A DNA stretch of 51,885 nt from Corallococcus sp. AS-1-6. GTDB taxonomy: Bacteria; Myxococcota; Myxococcia; Myxococcales; Myxococcaceae. Position 1 is the first letter of the stretch. Every line of letters begins with the position of its first letter. The position numbers and the translations under genes are program-made. Of the stretch, positions 24,758 through 33,988 are shown piece by piece. The stretch lies in assembly GCF_020037015.1 (NCBI RefSeq), contig NZ_JAIQDE010000007.1:1-51885 (forward strand), read 5' to 3'. The notes under the pieces are model-generated. The model worked only from the letters and a program-made list of their open reading frames with translations, ran no database searches and was not told the DNA's origin.

Positions 24758-26846
24758 TCTGCTGCTGGAGGTCGGTGCCGAGGAGATCCCGGCGTCGTTC
24801 ATCGTCCCCGCGCTGGAGGACCTGAAGCGCGTGCTCACCGAGCGCATGGCCGACGCCCGCCTGAAGCACGGCGAGGTGCGCACGTTCGGAACGCCGCGCC
24901 GGCTGGCCATCTGGGTCCGCGACGTGGCGGACGCGGGCGAGGACATCACGAAGGAGGTGCTGGGGCCCAGCGCCAAGGCCGCCTTCGACGCGCAGGGCAA
25001 GCCCACCAAGGCGGCGGAGAAGTTCGCCGAGGGGCTCAAGCTGACCGTGGACGCGCTCGGCCGCACGACGACGGCCAAGGGCGAGTACGTGTCGGCGCGC
25101 GTGGAAGAGAAGGGACGCCCGGCGAACGCCATCCTCCTGGATGCGCTGCACGCCGCGGTGCACGGCATCAACTTCAAGAAGTCCATGCGCTGGGGGGACG
25201 TGGACACGTCCTTCGCGCGCCCCGTGCAGTGGATGGTGGCGCTCCTGGGCGACACGGAGCTGCCGGTGGTGCTGGGCGACGTGAAGGCGGGCCGCACCAC
25301 CTACGGCCACCGCTTCCTCGCGCCGGGGCCCATCCCGCTGAAGGCGCCCGCGGACTACGAGTCCGCGCTGGAGAAGGCGCATGTGCTGGCGGACCTCGGC
25401 AAGCGCCGCGCGTCGCTCGTGGAGAAGCTGCACGCCGCGGCGAAGGGCGCCGGCGGGCAGCTCATGGAGGACGAGGGCCTGGTGGACCAGGTGACGAACC
25501 TGGTGGAGCTGCCAAACCCCGTGGTGGGCAGCTTCGACCCGCGCCACCTGGACCTGCCGCCGGAGGTGCTGGTGCAGGAGATGAAGAGCCACCAGCGCTA
25601 CTTCTCGCTGCTGGACGCGCAGGGGAAGCTGCTGCCGCGCTTCATCGCCGTGTCCAATACGCCGGTGCGCGACGCGCAGTTGTCGCTGCGTGGCTACGAG
25701 CGCGTGCTGCGCGCGCGGCTCGCGGACGGGCGCTTCTTCTTCGACGAGGACCGCCGCACGCCGCTGGCCGACCGCGTGGAGAAGCTGGGCCGCGTGGTGT
25801 GGCAGGGCCAGTTGGGCACGTACCTGGAGAAGGTGGAGCGCTTCCGCGCGCTGGCGGGCTGGCTGGCCCAGGCGACGGGCAGGGCAGGGGAGGCGGCCAC
25901 GGTGGAGCGCGCCGCCACGCTGTCCAAGGCGGACCTCGTCACCGGCATGGTGGGCGAGTTCCCGGAGCTCCAGGGCGTGATGGGCCGCGAGTACGCGAAG
26001 GCGGGCGGCGAGCCCGACGCGGTGGCGCTGGCCATCTTCGAGCACTACCTGCCCCGCGGCGCCGAGGACGCGCTGCCGTCTCAGGACGCGGGCGCGCTCA
26101 TCGGCCTGGCGGACCGGCTGGACTCGCTGTGCGGCATCTTCGCCATCGGCAAGGCGCCGTCCGGCGCGGCGGATCCGTTCGCGCTGCGCCGCGCGTGCCT
26201 GTCCATCATCCGCATCGTGCTGGGGCGCGGCTACCGCTTCAGCCTGTCCGCGGCGGTGGATGAGGCGCTGCGCCTCTTGGCCCCCAAGCTGGCCAACGTG
26301 AAGCGCAAGCCGGGGGAGGCCGCCCCGCGCGAGCAGGTGCTGGAGTTCTTCCGCGGCCGCCTCAAGGCGCTGTGGGGCGAGCAGCACCGCACGGACGTCG
26401 TGGAGGCGGTGCTGGCCGTGGGCTTCGACGACCTCGTCGCGGCGCAGAAGCGCCTGGAGGCCTTGAGCCGGCTCGTGGGCCACTCGGACTTCCAGCCGCT
26501 CGCGGCGGCGTTCAAGCGCGTGGTCAACATCGTGGAGAAGCAGGGCAGGGACGTGGCCGGCGGGCAGACCAACCCGCTGCGCTTCACCGACGAACCGGAG
26601 AAGAACCTCCACACCGCCTTCACCCAGGCGCGCGACAAGGTGGGCGAGCGCGTGCGCGCGGACGACTTCGCCGGCGCGCTCAAGGAGATCACCGGCCTGA
26701 AGCCCGCCGTGGACACCTTCTTCGACAAGGTGATGGTGATGGCCGAGGACAAGGACCTGCGGGAGAACCGCATCCGGTTCCTCACGGAGATTGGCGCCCT
26801 GTTCAACCAGGTGGCGGACTTTTCCAAGATCCAGGCCGAGGCCTGA
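24747..26846 (+). CDS. glyS: Glycyl-tRNA synthetase beta subunit
   Basis: The 699-residue protein starts (V)[18 protein letters not shown], the conserved beta-subunit N-terminus, and ends with the DALR anticodon-binding segment ([20 protein letters not shown]). Length fits. The start is GTG 24747, five bases after GGAGG. A longer reading from 24645 would overlap glyQ heavily. It pairs with glyQ in one operon. Confidence 0.96.
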   Translation: MARDLLLEVGAEEIPASFIVPALEDLKRVLTERMADARLKHGEVRTFGTPRRLAIWVRDVADAGEDITKEVLGPSAKAAFDAQGKPTKAAEKFAEGLKLTVDALGRTTTAKGEYVSARVEEKGRPANAILLDALHAAVHGINFKKSMRWGDVDTSFARPVQWMVALLGDTELPVVLGDVKAGRTTYGHRFLAPGPIPLKAPADYESALEKAHVLADLGKRRASLVEKLHAAAKGAGGQLMEDEGLVDQVTNLVELPNPVVGSFDPRHLDLPPEVLVQEMKSHQRYFSLLDAQGKLLPRFIAVSNTPVRDAQLSLRGYERVLRARLADGRFFFDEDRRTPLADRVEKLGRVVWQGQLGTYLEKVERFRALAGWLAQATGRAGEAATVERAATLSKADLVTGMVGEFPELQGVMGREYAKAGGEPDAVALAIFEHYLPRGAEDALPSQDAGALIGLADRLDSLCGIFAIGKAPSGAADPFALRRACLSIIRIVLGRGYRFSLSAAVDEALRLLAPKLANVKRKPGEAAPREQVLEFFRGRLKALWGEQHRTDVVEAVLAVGFDDLVAAQKRLEALSRLVGHSDFQPLAAAFKRVVNIVEKQGRDVAGGQTNPLRFTDEPEKNLHTAFTQARDKVGERVRADDFAGALKEITGLKPAVDTFFDKVMVMAEDKDLRENRIRFLTEIGALFNQVADFSKIQAEA

Positions 26847-26879
26847 GCCCCCCGTCACCGCGCCACGGACGGAGCGTGC

Positions 26880-26902
26880 CCGTTCCCCCACCAGGGGAGC
26901 GG
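26880..26902 (+). terminator. Possible hairpin terminator after glyS
   Basis: Bases 26880-26888 pair with 26894-26902 (nine pairs, one T-G) around a five-base loop. There is no T-run, so termination would need Rho or be weak. Confidence 0.3.
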
Positions 26903-26970
26903 CGCACGCCCTCCGGGCGGGGGCGGATGTCGGCGGGAGGGCGGCCGGGAATAGCGACAGCCCTATTCAG

Positions 26971-27000
26971 TTGCCCGGGGCAGGGCCGCGTTCCTACACT
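26971..27000 (+). promoter_or_regulatory. Putative promoter of the lipoprotein/Tad-like cluster
   Basis: TTGCCC (26971-26976) and TACACT (26995-27000) are 18 bases apart. The ATG at 27014 is 13 bases after the -10 and has no Shine-Dalgarno, so the expected leader is about seven bases. Confidence 0.45.
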
Positions 27001-27013
27001 CCGCCCCCCTCTG

Positions 27014-28543
27014 ATGCGCCTCTACTTCCTGACCCCCGCGCTGCTGCTCCTCGGGGCGTGTTCGCTTGAATCCGAACCGAACCCGCCCCCGTCCACCCGC
27101 TTCGTGTACCCCAGCGGGGTGGCGTTCTGGCGCCCTCCGGCGGCGGGAGGCCCCTCGGCGAGCAACGGCTACCTCTTCGTCGCGAACGCCAACTTCGACA
27201 ACTGCTACGACTCCGGTTCGGTGGTGGCGCTGAACCTGGACACGCTGAGCACGCAGGTGGACGGGCAGGCCGTCATGGTCCCCCACCTGGGCGGCGCGCT
27301 CCCGGACTCCGCGCTCTCCTTCGAGGACCTGAGCTCCGCGGACGAGTCTCTGGTGCAGATCCGCAGCTTCGCGGGCGAGCTGGGCCTGTGGGTGAACCCG
27401 GCCACGGGGCTGCCGCGCCTGTTCGTCCCCTCGCGCGCGGAGGGCAACAACCTGAACGCGGTGGACGTGAGCGTGGAGGCCAACGGCGCTCCGGTGCTCA
27501 CCTGCGTGCAGGGCGGCGTGGACTGCCGCGACGGCGCGCTGTCGCTCACCGACGACATCCCGTCCTCCCTCAGTGACGAGGGACGCGCGGGCCTGCCCCG
27601 CGCCCCGTCGCCCATCGGCGTGACGGTGGATGAGGCGAGCGGCAACCTGTACGTGACGCACTCGGAGGCGGCGGACTCGCCCGCGAAGTCCAGCAGCAAC
27701 TTCGAGAACTACCTGGCCACGGTGAAGCTGGACAACCCCACGCGCGACACGCTGGGCTTCATCTCGCTGTCCCCCTCGGGCTACGCCTACGGCGGCTCGG
27801 ATTCGGTGACGGTGGGCGCGGGCTTCCTCTACGTGACGGGCCGCAACTTCGTGGCCGGCATCAGCGGCACCGTGCCCGGCAACTTCGTGCTGCGGCTGGT
27901 GGACAAGAACGACCCCGGCACCATCCTGGAGCCCTCGCTGCAGGCGAGTTTCCGCATCCGCGAGGCGCGCGCGGCGCGCGTGGTGCCCCGCCCGGTGACG
28001 GCGGAGGAGCTGGCGGCGCGTCCGAACTTCGTGCGCGAGCGGCTGTACATGCTGGCGCGCGGCCCGGACACCCTGCTCACCATCGACTTCGAGTACGACG
28101 CGGTCCCGGGAGGGGCCTCCACCCAGCCCTTCTTCCGGGTGGTCTCCGCGGTGCCCATGCCCGACGGCGTGAGCGACATGCAGGTCATCTCGCGGACGCC
28201 GGGCGTGCCCAACGCGGACACCCACATCATCGCGGTGACGAGCACCGGCGACAGCGCGGTGTCCCTCTACGACGAGGCGCTCGGGCAGGTCGTGGCGCAG
28301 GTGCCGCTCGTCAACAACCAGAACCAGACCAGCAACCCGTCGCAGGCCTTCGGGCTGACGGTGGACAACCCCGCCGGGACGAACGCGGCGCGGCTGTTCG
28401 TGACCAATTTCGGTGACGGACAGGTGGCCATCGTGGACATCCCCGACCTCGGGCGTCCCCAGGACGCGCGGGTGGTGGCGAAGCTGGGCACGCAGCAGCA
28501 GCGTGATCCGAACCAGGGCACCAGCGTGTGCCAGGAGAACTGA
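27014..28543 (+). CDS. Large lipoprotein, beta-propeller-like, start of the Tad/Kil-like cluster
   Basis: The 509-residue protein has a lipoprotein signal (MRLYFLTPALLLLGAC, Cys16). It contains repeated strands such as NLYVTHSEAADSP, FLYVTGRNFVAGISG and RLFVTNFGDGQVAIVDIPDL that resemble YVTN/NHL-type propeller blades. It should be anchored in the outer or inner membrane, facing the periplasm or surface. It probably corresponds to the first gene of a seven-gene Kil locus in M. xanthus (from memory). The next gene begins three bases after its stop. Confidence 0.7.
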   Translation: MRLYFLTPALLLLGACSLESEPNPPPSTRFVYPSGVAFWRPPAAGGPSASNGYLFVANANFDNCYDSGSVVALNLDTLSTQVDGQAVMVPHLGGALPDSALSFEDLSSADESLVQIRSFAGELGLWVNPATGLPRLFVPSRAEGNNLNAVDVSVEANGAPVLTCVQGGVDCRDGALSLTDDIPSSLSDEGRAGLPRAPSPIGVTVDEASGNLYVTHSEAADSPAKSSSNFENYLATVKLDNPTRDTLGFISLSPSGYAYGGSDSVTVGAGFLYVTGRNFVAGISGTVPGNFVLRLVDKNDPGTILEPSLQASFRIREARAARVVPRPVTAEELAARPNFVRERLYMLARGPDTLLTIDFEYDAVPGGASTQPFFRVVSAVPMPDGVSDMQVISRTPGVPNADTHIIAVTSTGDSAVSLYDEALGQVVAQVPLVNNQNQTSNPSQAFGLTVDNPAGTNAARLFVTNFGDGQVAIVDIPDLGRPQDARVVAKLGTQQQRDPNQGTSVCQEN

Positions 28544-28545
28544 CC

Positions 28546-30774
28546 TTGAAGCGCGGCTTTCTTGCTGCCCTGTTGCTGAGCGGCGCGAGCCTCGCGCTCG
28601 CCTGCTCCGACACCACCTCCACTGCGGGCGCCGCCGGCCTGTCCGGCACGTACGACGTGGTGCTCGCCAACCAGCTCGTCTTCGTCACCTCGCAGGACCG
28701 GGATGAGTTGCGCGTGCTGGACCTGACGCGCTCGCCGCGTGAGTTCATCCCCGCGCCCAACCCGCTGGAGCCCCTGGCCATCCCCGTCATCGCGCGGCCG
28801 GACTCACTCACGCGCGACGTGGGCTACGACGCCGCGGGCAAGGACGTGTCCGGCCCGTACATCTACGCGCGCAGCTCCGGCGGCCGCGGCATCTCCGTGG
28901 TGGCCGCGGACCGCGCGCGCCTCAACGAGGTGACGCGCCTGGCGACCGGCCAGCTCATCACCGCCTTCGCCGCGCACGCCCCGGTGGCGGAGGGCGCGCC
29001 GAGCGTCCTGTACTACGCGCTCCAGACCCGCCCGGAGGCCGCCGAGCAGCTCTGCGGTCCCTTCGGCGGCGGGGTGGTGATGCGCCAGGACCTGCCCGGC
29101 CCCGAGGGCTTCGACGCGAGCGCGCTGCCTCCGGCGCTGCCCGTCTTCTGCCTCAAGCCGGCGGACACGGTGCTGTCCATGGTCACGCTGCCCGCGCGGG
29201 CCGACGCGGCGGACTCGCTGGTGGTCGCCATCCGCAACGTGTCCGGCACCAGCCGGCTGGTGCGCGTCGTCGCGGACGGGGCGTCCGTGGAGGTCGCGTA
29301 CAAGCGGCCGCGTCCGGCTCCCTACGCGGTGCCCGACTACGCGGACCTGGTGGACATCCCGGCGCGGCTCGTGGCCACGCACCCCAGCTACGAGGTGCAG
29401 AAGCCCAAGCTCGACAATGGGACCTGCCCGGCGGGCAGCGAGGAGAAGAGCCGGGAGGACGGGACCACGTACTGCAGCGAGTCCTGGCCCGCGGGCCGCT
29501 TCGTGTTCGCGGTGCTGGACGAGCTGACGTGCAACTCGTCTGACTGCGAGGGCGTCATCGCGCTCGACAACGGGCCGGACCCGGTGGCGGCTCCGTCCCC
29601 GGCGCCGGTGCTCGCCCGCGACATCACCGGCGCGCCCATGCTGACCCTGCGGCCCACCGCGGGGCTGCCCACCGGCCTCACGCTGCGCACGGGCCTGGAG
29701 GTCCGCGAGCTGCTGGCGGACGGCGTGGGCTACACCACCGGTATCCCGCTCCTGGGCATCATGCCGTCGTCCGACGGGAAGATTACCCTCTTCCGCGCGG
29801 ACGAGCGGCGCGCGTTCAACCTGGACCGCGGCTCCGACAACGTTCCCCTGGACGCGTCCGTGTCCGCGGAGCTGCGCGACAGCAACGAGCTGACGCGTGC
29901 GGATCAGTTCCCGGGCATCCTCGTGGAGCAGCCCGGCTGTCCCCAGGTGCAGAACACGACCAACGTGACCGCGTTCCTCTGCAACGGCTCGGTGCCCAAC
30001 GGGACGTACCGCTTCGTCTTCCAGGGCGTGCTGCCCGGACTGGTGGGCCTCTCGCGCGACCTGACCCAGGAGGACCCCGCGCTCCTCGTGGAGACGTCCG
30101 TGGCGACGGCCCGCGGCGTGATCCCGGGAGACTCCATCATCCTGGCGAACAACGCGGGCGCCTGCCCGGCGGTCATCCCCATCCTGCGCCTGGAGGACCA
30201 GGGCAACGGCCTCACCCGGCTCTACCCGAACCTGTCCGACCCGGCGGTCGCCGCCGCGGCGGAGCCCTGCGCGTCGTTCCCGTCGTTCTCCGTGCGCGCG
30301 GGCCCGAAAGTGAAGCCCTTCGTGCTCTATGCCGGCGCGGAGACCCGCGACAGCTACCTGCAGCGCCTGGACGTCAACGAGGCGTACACGGTCTCCACGT
30401 TCCTGGACTACTACTACCACGCGGACGGCTTCGACCTGGGGCTGGACCCGCCCCGCTCGCCGACCACCTTCGCGCCCGCGCCGTTGACGCTCAAGATCAC
30501 GCCCACCATCGGCGTGGAGAGCCGGCTCAACGCCGGTGACCGCTACCTGGTGACGCTGCTGCCGCGCTTCCGCCGCTACGTCTTCGGCGTGGACACCACA
30601 TCGGCGAGCAACCTGGCGGTCTACACCCTGCCTTCCTCCGTGGTGGCCACGGACGTGGACGGCTCCAGCCTGGCCTACGTCGCGTACCCCTCGGCGGACG
30701 GCGTGCTCCAGGTGGCCCTGGAGTCGATCACCGACAACCTGGACAACCTCACGTATCTCCGGGCGTTCCAGTAA
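28546..30774 (+). CDS. Large lipoprotein of unknown function, Tad/Kil-like cluster
   Basis: The 742-residue protein starts at TTG 28546, because AGGAGA lies seven bases before it. A GTG at 28528 in frame is an alternative that adds six residues before the signal. The N-terminus reads (M)KRGFLAALLLSGASLALAC with Cys20 in the lipobox. The mature part is beta-rich, with several cysteines that could form disulfides (CNSSDCEG, CPAGSEEKSREDGTTYC). I do not recognise a catalytic site. It is tightly coupled to the upstream lipoprotein, so the two may form an envelope complex. Confidence 0.7.
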   Translation: MKRGFLAALLLSGASLALACSDTTSTAGAAGLSGTYDVVLANQLVFVTSQDRDELRVLDLTRSPREFIPAPNPLEPLAIPVIARPDSLTRDVGYDAAGKDVSGPYIYARSSGGRGISVVAADRARLNEVTRLATGQLITAFAAHAPVAEGAPSVLYYALQTRPEAAEQLCGPFGGGVVMRQDLPGPEGFDASALPPALPVFCLKPADTVLSMVTLPARADAADSLVVAIRNVSGTSRLVRVVADGASVEVAYKRPRPAPYAVPDYADLVDIPARLVATHPSYEVQKPKLDNGTCPAGSEEKSREDGTTYCSESWPAGRFVFAVLDELTCNSSDCEGVIALDNGPDPVAAPSPAPVLARDITGAPMLTLRPTAGLPTGLTLRTGLEVRELLADGVGYTTGIPLLGIMPSSDGKITLFRADERRAFNLDRGSDNVPLDASVSAELRDSNELTRADQFPGILVEQPGCPQVQNTTNVTAFLCNGSVPNGTYRFVFQGVLPGLVGLSRDLTQEDPALLVETSVATARGVIPGDSIILANNAGACPAVIPILRLEDQGNGLTRLYPNLSDPAVAAAAEPCASFPSFSVRAGPKVKPFVLYAGAETRDSYLQRLDVNEAYTVSTFLDYYYHADGFDLGLDPPRSPTTFAPAPLTLKITPTIGVESRLNAGDRYLVTLLPRFRRYVFGVDTTSASNLAVYTLPSSVVATDVDGSSLAYVAYPSADGVLQVALESITDNLDNLTYLRAFQ

Positions 30775-30837
30775 CTGGGCGCGCCCGAGCGGCTCTGCTA
30801 TCGTCCCTCACGTCCAGCATTTCCCGAGCCAAGACCG

Positions 30838-31695
30838 ATGATCGATCAGAACTCCCGTCCCGCACGCAAGGTCGGCATCGCCGAGCACCTGTGGGAGACG
30901 TACGAAGAGATGGCCCAGCAGATGGGCTCGGATCGCGACGCGCTCATCAACCAGGCGCTGTTCATGTTCGCGCGCCTCAACGGCTTCATCGACGTGAGGA
31001 CGAAGGGCGAGCCCGCCGTGGCGGCGGTGCCGTCCGCCGCGCCCGCGCCGGCGGCGCGTCCGGCCGCTTCCACGCCCCCGGCCTCGGCGGCCAAGGGCGC
31101 TCCCCCGGTCCTGGCCCCCGCGCCGGCCGCCCGCCCCGCCGCGCGCAACGCGGAGGAGCGGCCCTCCTCCAACGGGCTGGACAATGATCCGGTCCGCCGC
31201 GAGGTCGCCGAGCGCGTCCTGGAGACGGCCGCCGAGCTGGAGCGGCTCATCAAGGGCAAGAACGAGCCACCCCCGCCCTCCGCGGACGACATGATCGAGG
31301 ACGAGGAGGAGCCCCTGCCCGAGCAGGAGGAGCCGCCGCTCGACGACATGCAGGACGAGCCTCCCGAGGAGGCCGAGGAAGAAGAGCCCATGGAGGAGCC
31401 GGACGAGGAGGAGGGCGCCGCGCTCTACCTCGTCACGGAGTCCGGCGAGCAGGAGAAGATCGTCAAGGACCGCTACGTCATCGGCCGCGGCAAGCACTGC
31501 GACTTCGTCATCAACTCCGGCAAGGTGTCGCGCGAGCACGCCGTCATCGCCCGCGACGGCGGCGACTTCTACATCGAGGACCTCGGCTCCTCGAACGGGA
31601 CCTGGTTCAACAAGCAGCGCATCAAGCGCCGCAAGGTCGAGGACGGGGACGAGTACTTCATCTGCAGCGAGAAGATCCGCCTCGTCATCCACTGA
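30838..31695 (+). CDS. FHA-domain protein with N-terminal RHH-like helices and acidic linker
   Basis: The 285-residue protein has an N-terminal helical part (GIAEHLWETYEEMAQQM, about 13-55) that resembles ribbon-helix-helix proteins. An alanine/proline linker, a very acidic stretch (about 140-195) and a C-terminal FHA domain follow, with GRGKHCDF, SREHAVI and LGSSNGTW. FHA domains bind phosphothreonine peptides, and the conserved Gly-Arg, Ser-x-x-His and Asn-Gly residues are present. No membrane span. A TATCGT at 30799 is a weak -10. It sits directly before the prepilin peptidase gene and may be a signalling adaptor. Confidence 0.8.
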   Translation: MIDQNSRPARKVGIAEHLWETYEEMAQQMGSDRDALINQALFMFARLNGFIDVRTKGEPAVAAVPSAAPAPAARPAASTPPASAAKGAPPVLAPAPAARPAARNAEERPSSNGLDNDPVRREVAERVLETAAELERLIKGKNEPPPPSADDMIEDEEEPLPEQEEPPLDDMQDEPPEEAEEEEPMEEPDEEEGAALYLVTESGEQEKIVKDRYVIGRGKHCDFVINSGKVSREHAVIARDGGDFYIEDLGSSNGTWFNKQRIKRRKVEDGDEYFICSEKIRLVIH

Positions 31696-31742
31696 TGCCG
31701 GGATGACGCGGGGCCCCACGGTGCGATGGCCTTGTTCAGGAA

Positions 31743-31772
31743 TTGACGGGCTGAGGGCCTCCATTGTTTGAT
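31743..31772 (+). promoter_or_regulatory. Putative promoter of the prepilin peptidase-secretin unit
   Basis: TTGACG (31743-31748) and TTTGAT (31767-31772) are 18 bases apart. The -10 lies inside a small CCAT/ATGG dyad. Confidence 0.4.
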
Positions 31773-31780
31773 GGGGGTCG

Positions 31781-31801
31781 CCTGCTCCCCATGGGAGCAG
31801 G
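31781..31801 (+). promoter_or_regulatory. Perfect hairpin over the ribosome binding site of the prepilin peptidase gene
   Basis: CCTGCTCCC (31781-31789) pairs with GGGAGCAGG (31793-31801) around a CAT loop. The right arm contains GGGAG and AGGTG, the only Shine-Dalgarno-like sequence before the ATG at 31808, so folding would hide the ribosome binding site. Confidence 0.6.
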
Positions 31802-31807
31802 TGCCGA

Positions 31808-32344
31808 ATGACACCTGTTCAGCTCGCGCTGTGGACGATTCTGGGAGTGGCCCTGGTGATTGCGGTGGTGACCGACGTGCTGCGCCGGCTCATCCCGAAC
31901 GCCGTGACCTATCCGCTCATCGTGCTGGGGCTCGGGGTGCGCGGTGTGTCCGAAGGGGTGGGCGGGCTGGAGTCGGGGCTGGTGAGCGGGCTTCTGGCGG
32001 GCGCGGGACTCGCGCTGCTGCTGGTGCCGGGTGCGCTGCGCGGGCGCATGGGGTGGGGTGACGTCAAGCTGATGGCGGGCGTGGGCTGCGTGCTGGGCTT
32101 TCCCACGGTGCTCGCCGCGGCGGCCTTCATCTCGCTCACGGGTGCGCTGCAGGCCCTCGTCACGCTGCTGTGGCAGGGGGCCGTCTGGGACACGCTGGCG
32201 GCGGTGGCCCGCCGCTGGGCGGTGCGGATGAAATGGATGCGCGAGGAAACCTCGCCCGCTCCGGTGCGACACATCCCCTACGGCGTCTCCATCGCGCTCG
32301 GGACTTTCTGGGCCATGTGGTGGCAGCAACAACATCTGGGATAG
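31808..32344 (+). CDS. CpaA/TadV-type prepilin peptidase (A24 aspartyl protease)
   Basis: The 178-residue polytopic membrane protein has the two aspartates of the A24 family: Asp23 in AVVTDVLRRLIP and Asp85 in MGWGDVKLMAG. It is the short form without the N-terminal methyltransferase domain of PilD, as in Tad and Kil systems. It should cleave the leader of Flp-type pilins at the inner membrane. It lies just before the secretin. By order it matches the prepilin peptidase (probably KilA) of the M. xanthus Kil locus. No pilin is encoded nearby. Confidence 0.87.
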   Translation: MTPVQLALWTILGVALVIAVVTDVLRRLIPNAVTYPLIVLGLGVRGVSEGVGGLESGLVSGLLAGAGLALLLVPGALRGRMGWGDVKLMAGVGCVLGFPTVLAAAAFISLTGALQALVTLLWQGAVWDTLAAVARRWAVRMKWMREETSPAPVRHIPYGVSIALGTFWAMWWQQQHLG

Positions 32345-32390
32345 CGCGCCGTCAGGCCGGGCGCGCGCACGCAAGAAGGGGACTCACACG

Positions 32391-33839
32391 ATGTTCACTC
32401 GCTTCACGCAAGCCCTGGCGCTCGGCGCCGTCGTCACGGTGGTGGCCAGCGCCCCTGCCCAGGCCCAGGAGGGCAGCTCCGTCAGCCTGGGCGTGGGTAC
32501 CCAGAAGGTGCTCACCATTCCCGGCCTCAGCCGCGTCGCGCTGGGTGATCCATCCATCGCCGAGGTGAAGACGCTCGGCACCGGCCAGTTGCTCGTCACC
32601 GGTAACGCCGAAGGCAAGACGACGCTGCTCGTCTGGAAGTCCTCCGGTCAGCGCATCAGCTACCTGGTGACGGTCCGCAAGCAGGACCCCAACGAGGTCA
32701 TCTCCGAGATCAAGCGCCTGCTCGGCGAAATCGAAGGCGTGTCCGTGCGCATGGTGGGTGACCGCATCTACCTGGACGGTCAGGCCTACACCACGCAGGA
32801 CGCGGACCGCATCGAGCAGGTGGTGAGCCTGTACCCGAACGTGAAGTCGTTCGTGAAGATCGCCCCCAACGCCAAGAAGCTGGTGGCGCAGAACCTGAAC
32901 GCGGCCTTCCAGAAGGCGGGCCTGAAGAACGTGCAGGCGAACGTGGTGGGCGCGACCATCTTCCTGGAGGGCTCCGTGGAGAGCCAGCAGGACCTTCAGA
33001 AGGCGGAGCTCATCACCAAGGCCATCGGCGAGAAGGTGGAGAACCTGCTCGTGGTCGGCATCAAGCGGATGATCCTCTCCGAGGTCCAGTTCGTCGAAAT
33101 CCGCCGCAACAGCCGCGACCGCTACGGCATCAAGTACCCCACGGACATCACCGGCACGCTGACGGCCACCGCCACGCTGAACAAGGCGCTCATCCCGTCT
33201 GGCGACGCCATCTCCAACCTGGTGATGGGCGCGACGGGCGGCTCCGACCTGAGCATCGGCTTCCAGGCCAACGACGGTTACGGCCGCCTGCTGGCGCAGC
33301 CCAAGCTGGTGTGCGCCAGCGGTGAGAAGGCGGAGTTCCTCGCCGGCGGCGAGGTGCCCATCCCCCTCATCACCAACACGCAGTTCACGGTGGAGTACAA
33401 GCCCTACGGCGTCATCCTGAACATCCGCCCCACCGCGGACCGCAACGGCAACATCCAGACGGAGGTGGAGGCCGAGGCCTCTGAAATCGACACCTCCGTG
33501 TCCGTGTCCTTCGGTGGTTCGTCCGCCATCCCCGGCTTCCGCACCCGCAAGGTGAAGACGAACGTCACCGTGCGCCACGGCGAGACCATCGTGCTGTCCG
33601 GCGTGTTCAGCCACGACGAGCAGAAGGCCGTCGCGAAGCTGCCCGGCCTGGGTCACATCCCCATCGTGGGCGAGCTGTTCAAGAACCGCGCGTTCGACTC
33701 CACCAAGCGCGAGCTGGTGATCTTCGTCACCCCGCGCATCGTGAACCCGGACTCGGACAAGGTCCGCAGCATCATCGAGGACGTGAAGACCCGCTACAAG
33801 CAGGCCCGCTCCGAGGTGAACTTCAACATCTTCGACTGA
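32391..33839 (+). CDS. kilC: Secretin of a Tad/Kil-like apparatus (CpaC/RcpA family)
   Basis: The 482-residue protein has a signal peptide (cleavage near AQA-QE). The pilus-assembly N-terminal domain follows (VGTQKVLTIPGLSRVALGDP), then a BON-like domain with repeats (about 100-170), and a secretin core from about 220 (GYGRLLAQPKLVCASGEKAE). The core ends with the conserved VPGLGHIPIVGELF-type motif, here LPGLGHIPIVGELFKNR. It should form the outer-membrane pore. The ATG follows AAGAAGGGGA. A terminator follows, so the downstream ATPase is on another transcript. The symbol rests on my recollection of the M. xanthus locus. Confidence 0.88.
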   Translation: MFTRFTQALALGAVVTVVASAPAQAQEGSSVSLGVGTQKVLTIPGLSRVALGDPSIAEVKTLGTGQLLVTGNAEGKTTLLVWKSSGQRISYLVTVRKQDPNEVISEIKRLLGEIEGVSVRMVGDRIYLDGQAYTTQDADRIEQVVSLYPNVKSFVKIAPNAKKLVAQNLNAAFQKAGLKNVQANVVGATIFLEGSVESQQDLQKAELITKAIGEKVENLLVVGIKRMILSEVQFVEIRRNSRDRYGIKYPTDITGTLTATATLNKALIPSGDAISNLVMGATGGSDLSIGFQANDGYGRLLAQPKLVCASGEKAEFLAGGEVPIPLITNTQFTVEYKPYGVILNIRPTADRNGNIQTEVEAEASEIDTSVSVSFGGSSAIPGFRTRKVKTNVTVRHGETIVLSGVFSHDEQKAVAKLPGLGHIPIVGELFKNRAFDSTKRELVIFVTPRIVNPDSDKVRSIIEDVKTRYKQARSEVNFNIFD

Positions 33840-33867
33840 CGGCCTTTCGCGCCGCCACGTCGGATCC

Positions 33868-33918
33868 GGGCCGGCCCCATCCCTGCTTCAGAGGGGGAGG
33901 GTGCCGGCCCGTTCGTTT
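33868..33918 (+). terminator. Terminator after the secretin gene
   Basis: GGGCCGGC (33868-33875) pairs with GCCGGCCC (33903-33910), with an inner CCCT/AGGG stem, followed by GTTCGTTT. This would separate the peptidase-secretin transcript from the ATPase gene. Confidence 0.5.
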
Positions 33919-33952
33919 CCGGGCAGCAGGCGGGCGAGCGTCTCAGGAGTCT

Positions 33953-33980
33953 TTGAGGTCGTAGGAGGGCTTGGTAGCAT
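33953..33980 (+). promoter_or_regulatory. Putative promoter of the FHA-ATPase gene
   Basis: TTGAGG (33953-33958) and TAGCAT (33975-33980) are 16 bases apart. The ATG at 33989 is only eight bases after the -10, with CCCGACCC between and no ribosome binding site, so the mRNA may be leaderless. Confidence 0.45.
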
Positions 33981-33988
33981 CCCGACCC

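Noticed and set aside
30777-30786. GGGCGCGCCC palindrome after the second lipoprotein gene
   Set aside because: Too short and expected by chance in GC-rich DNA. No T-run.
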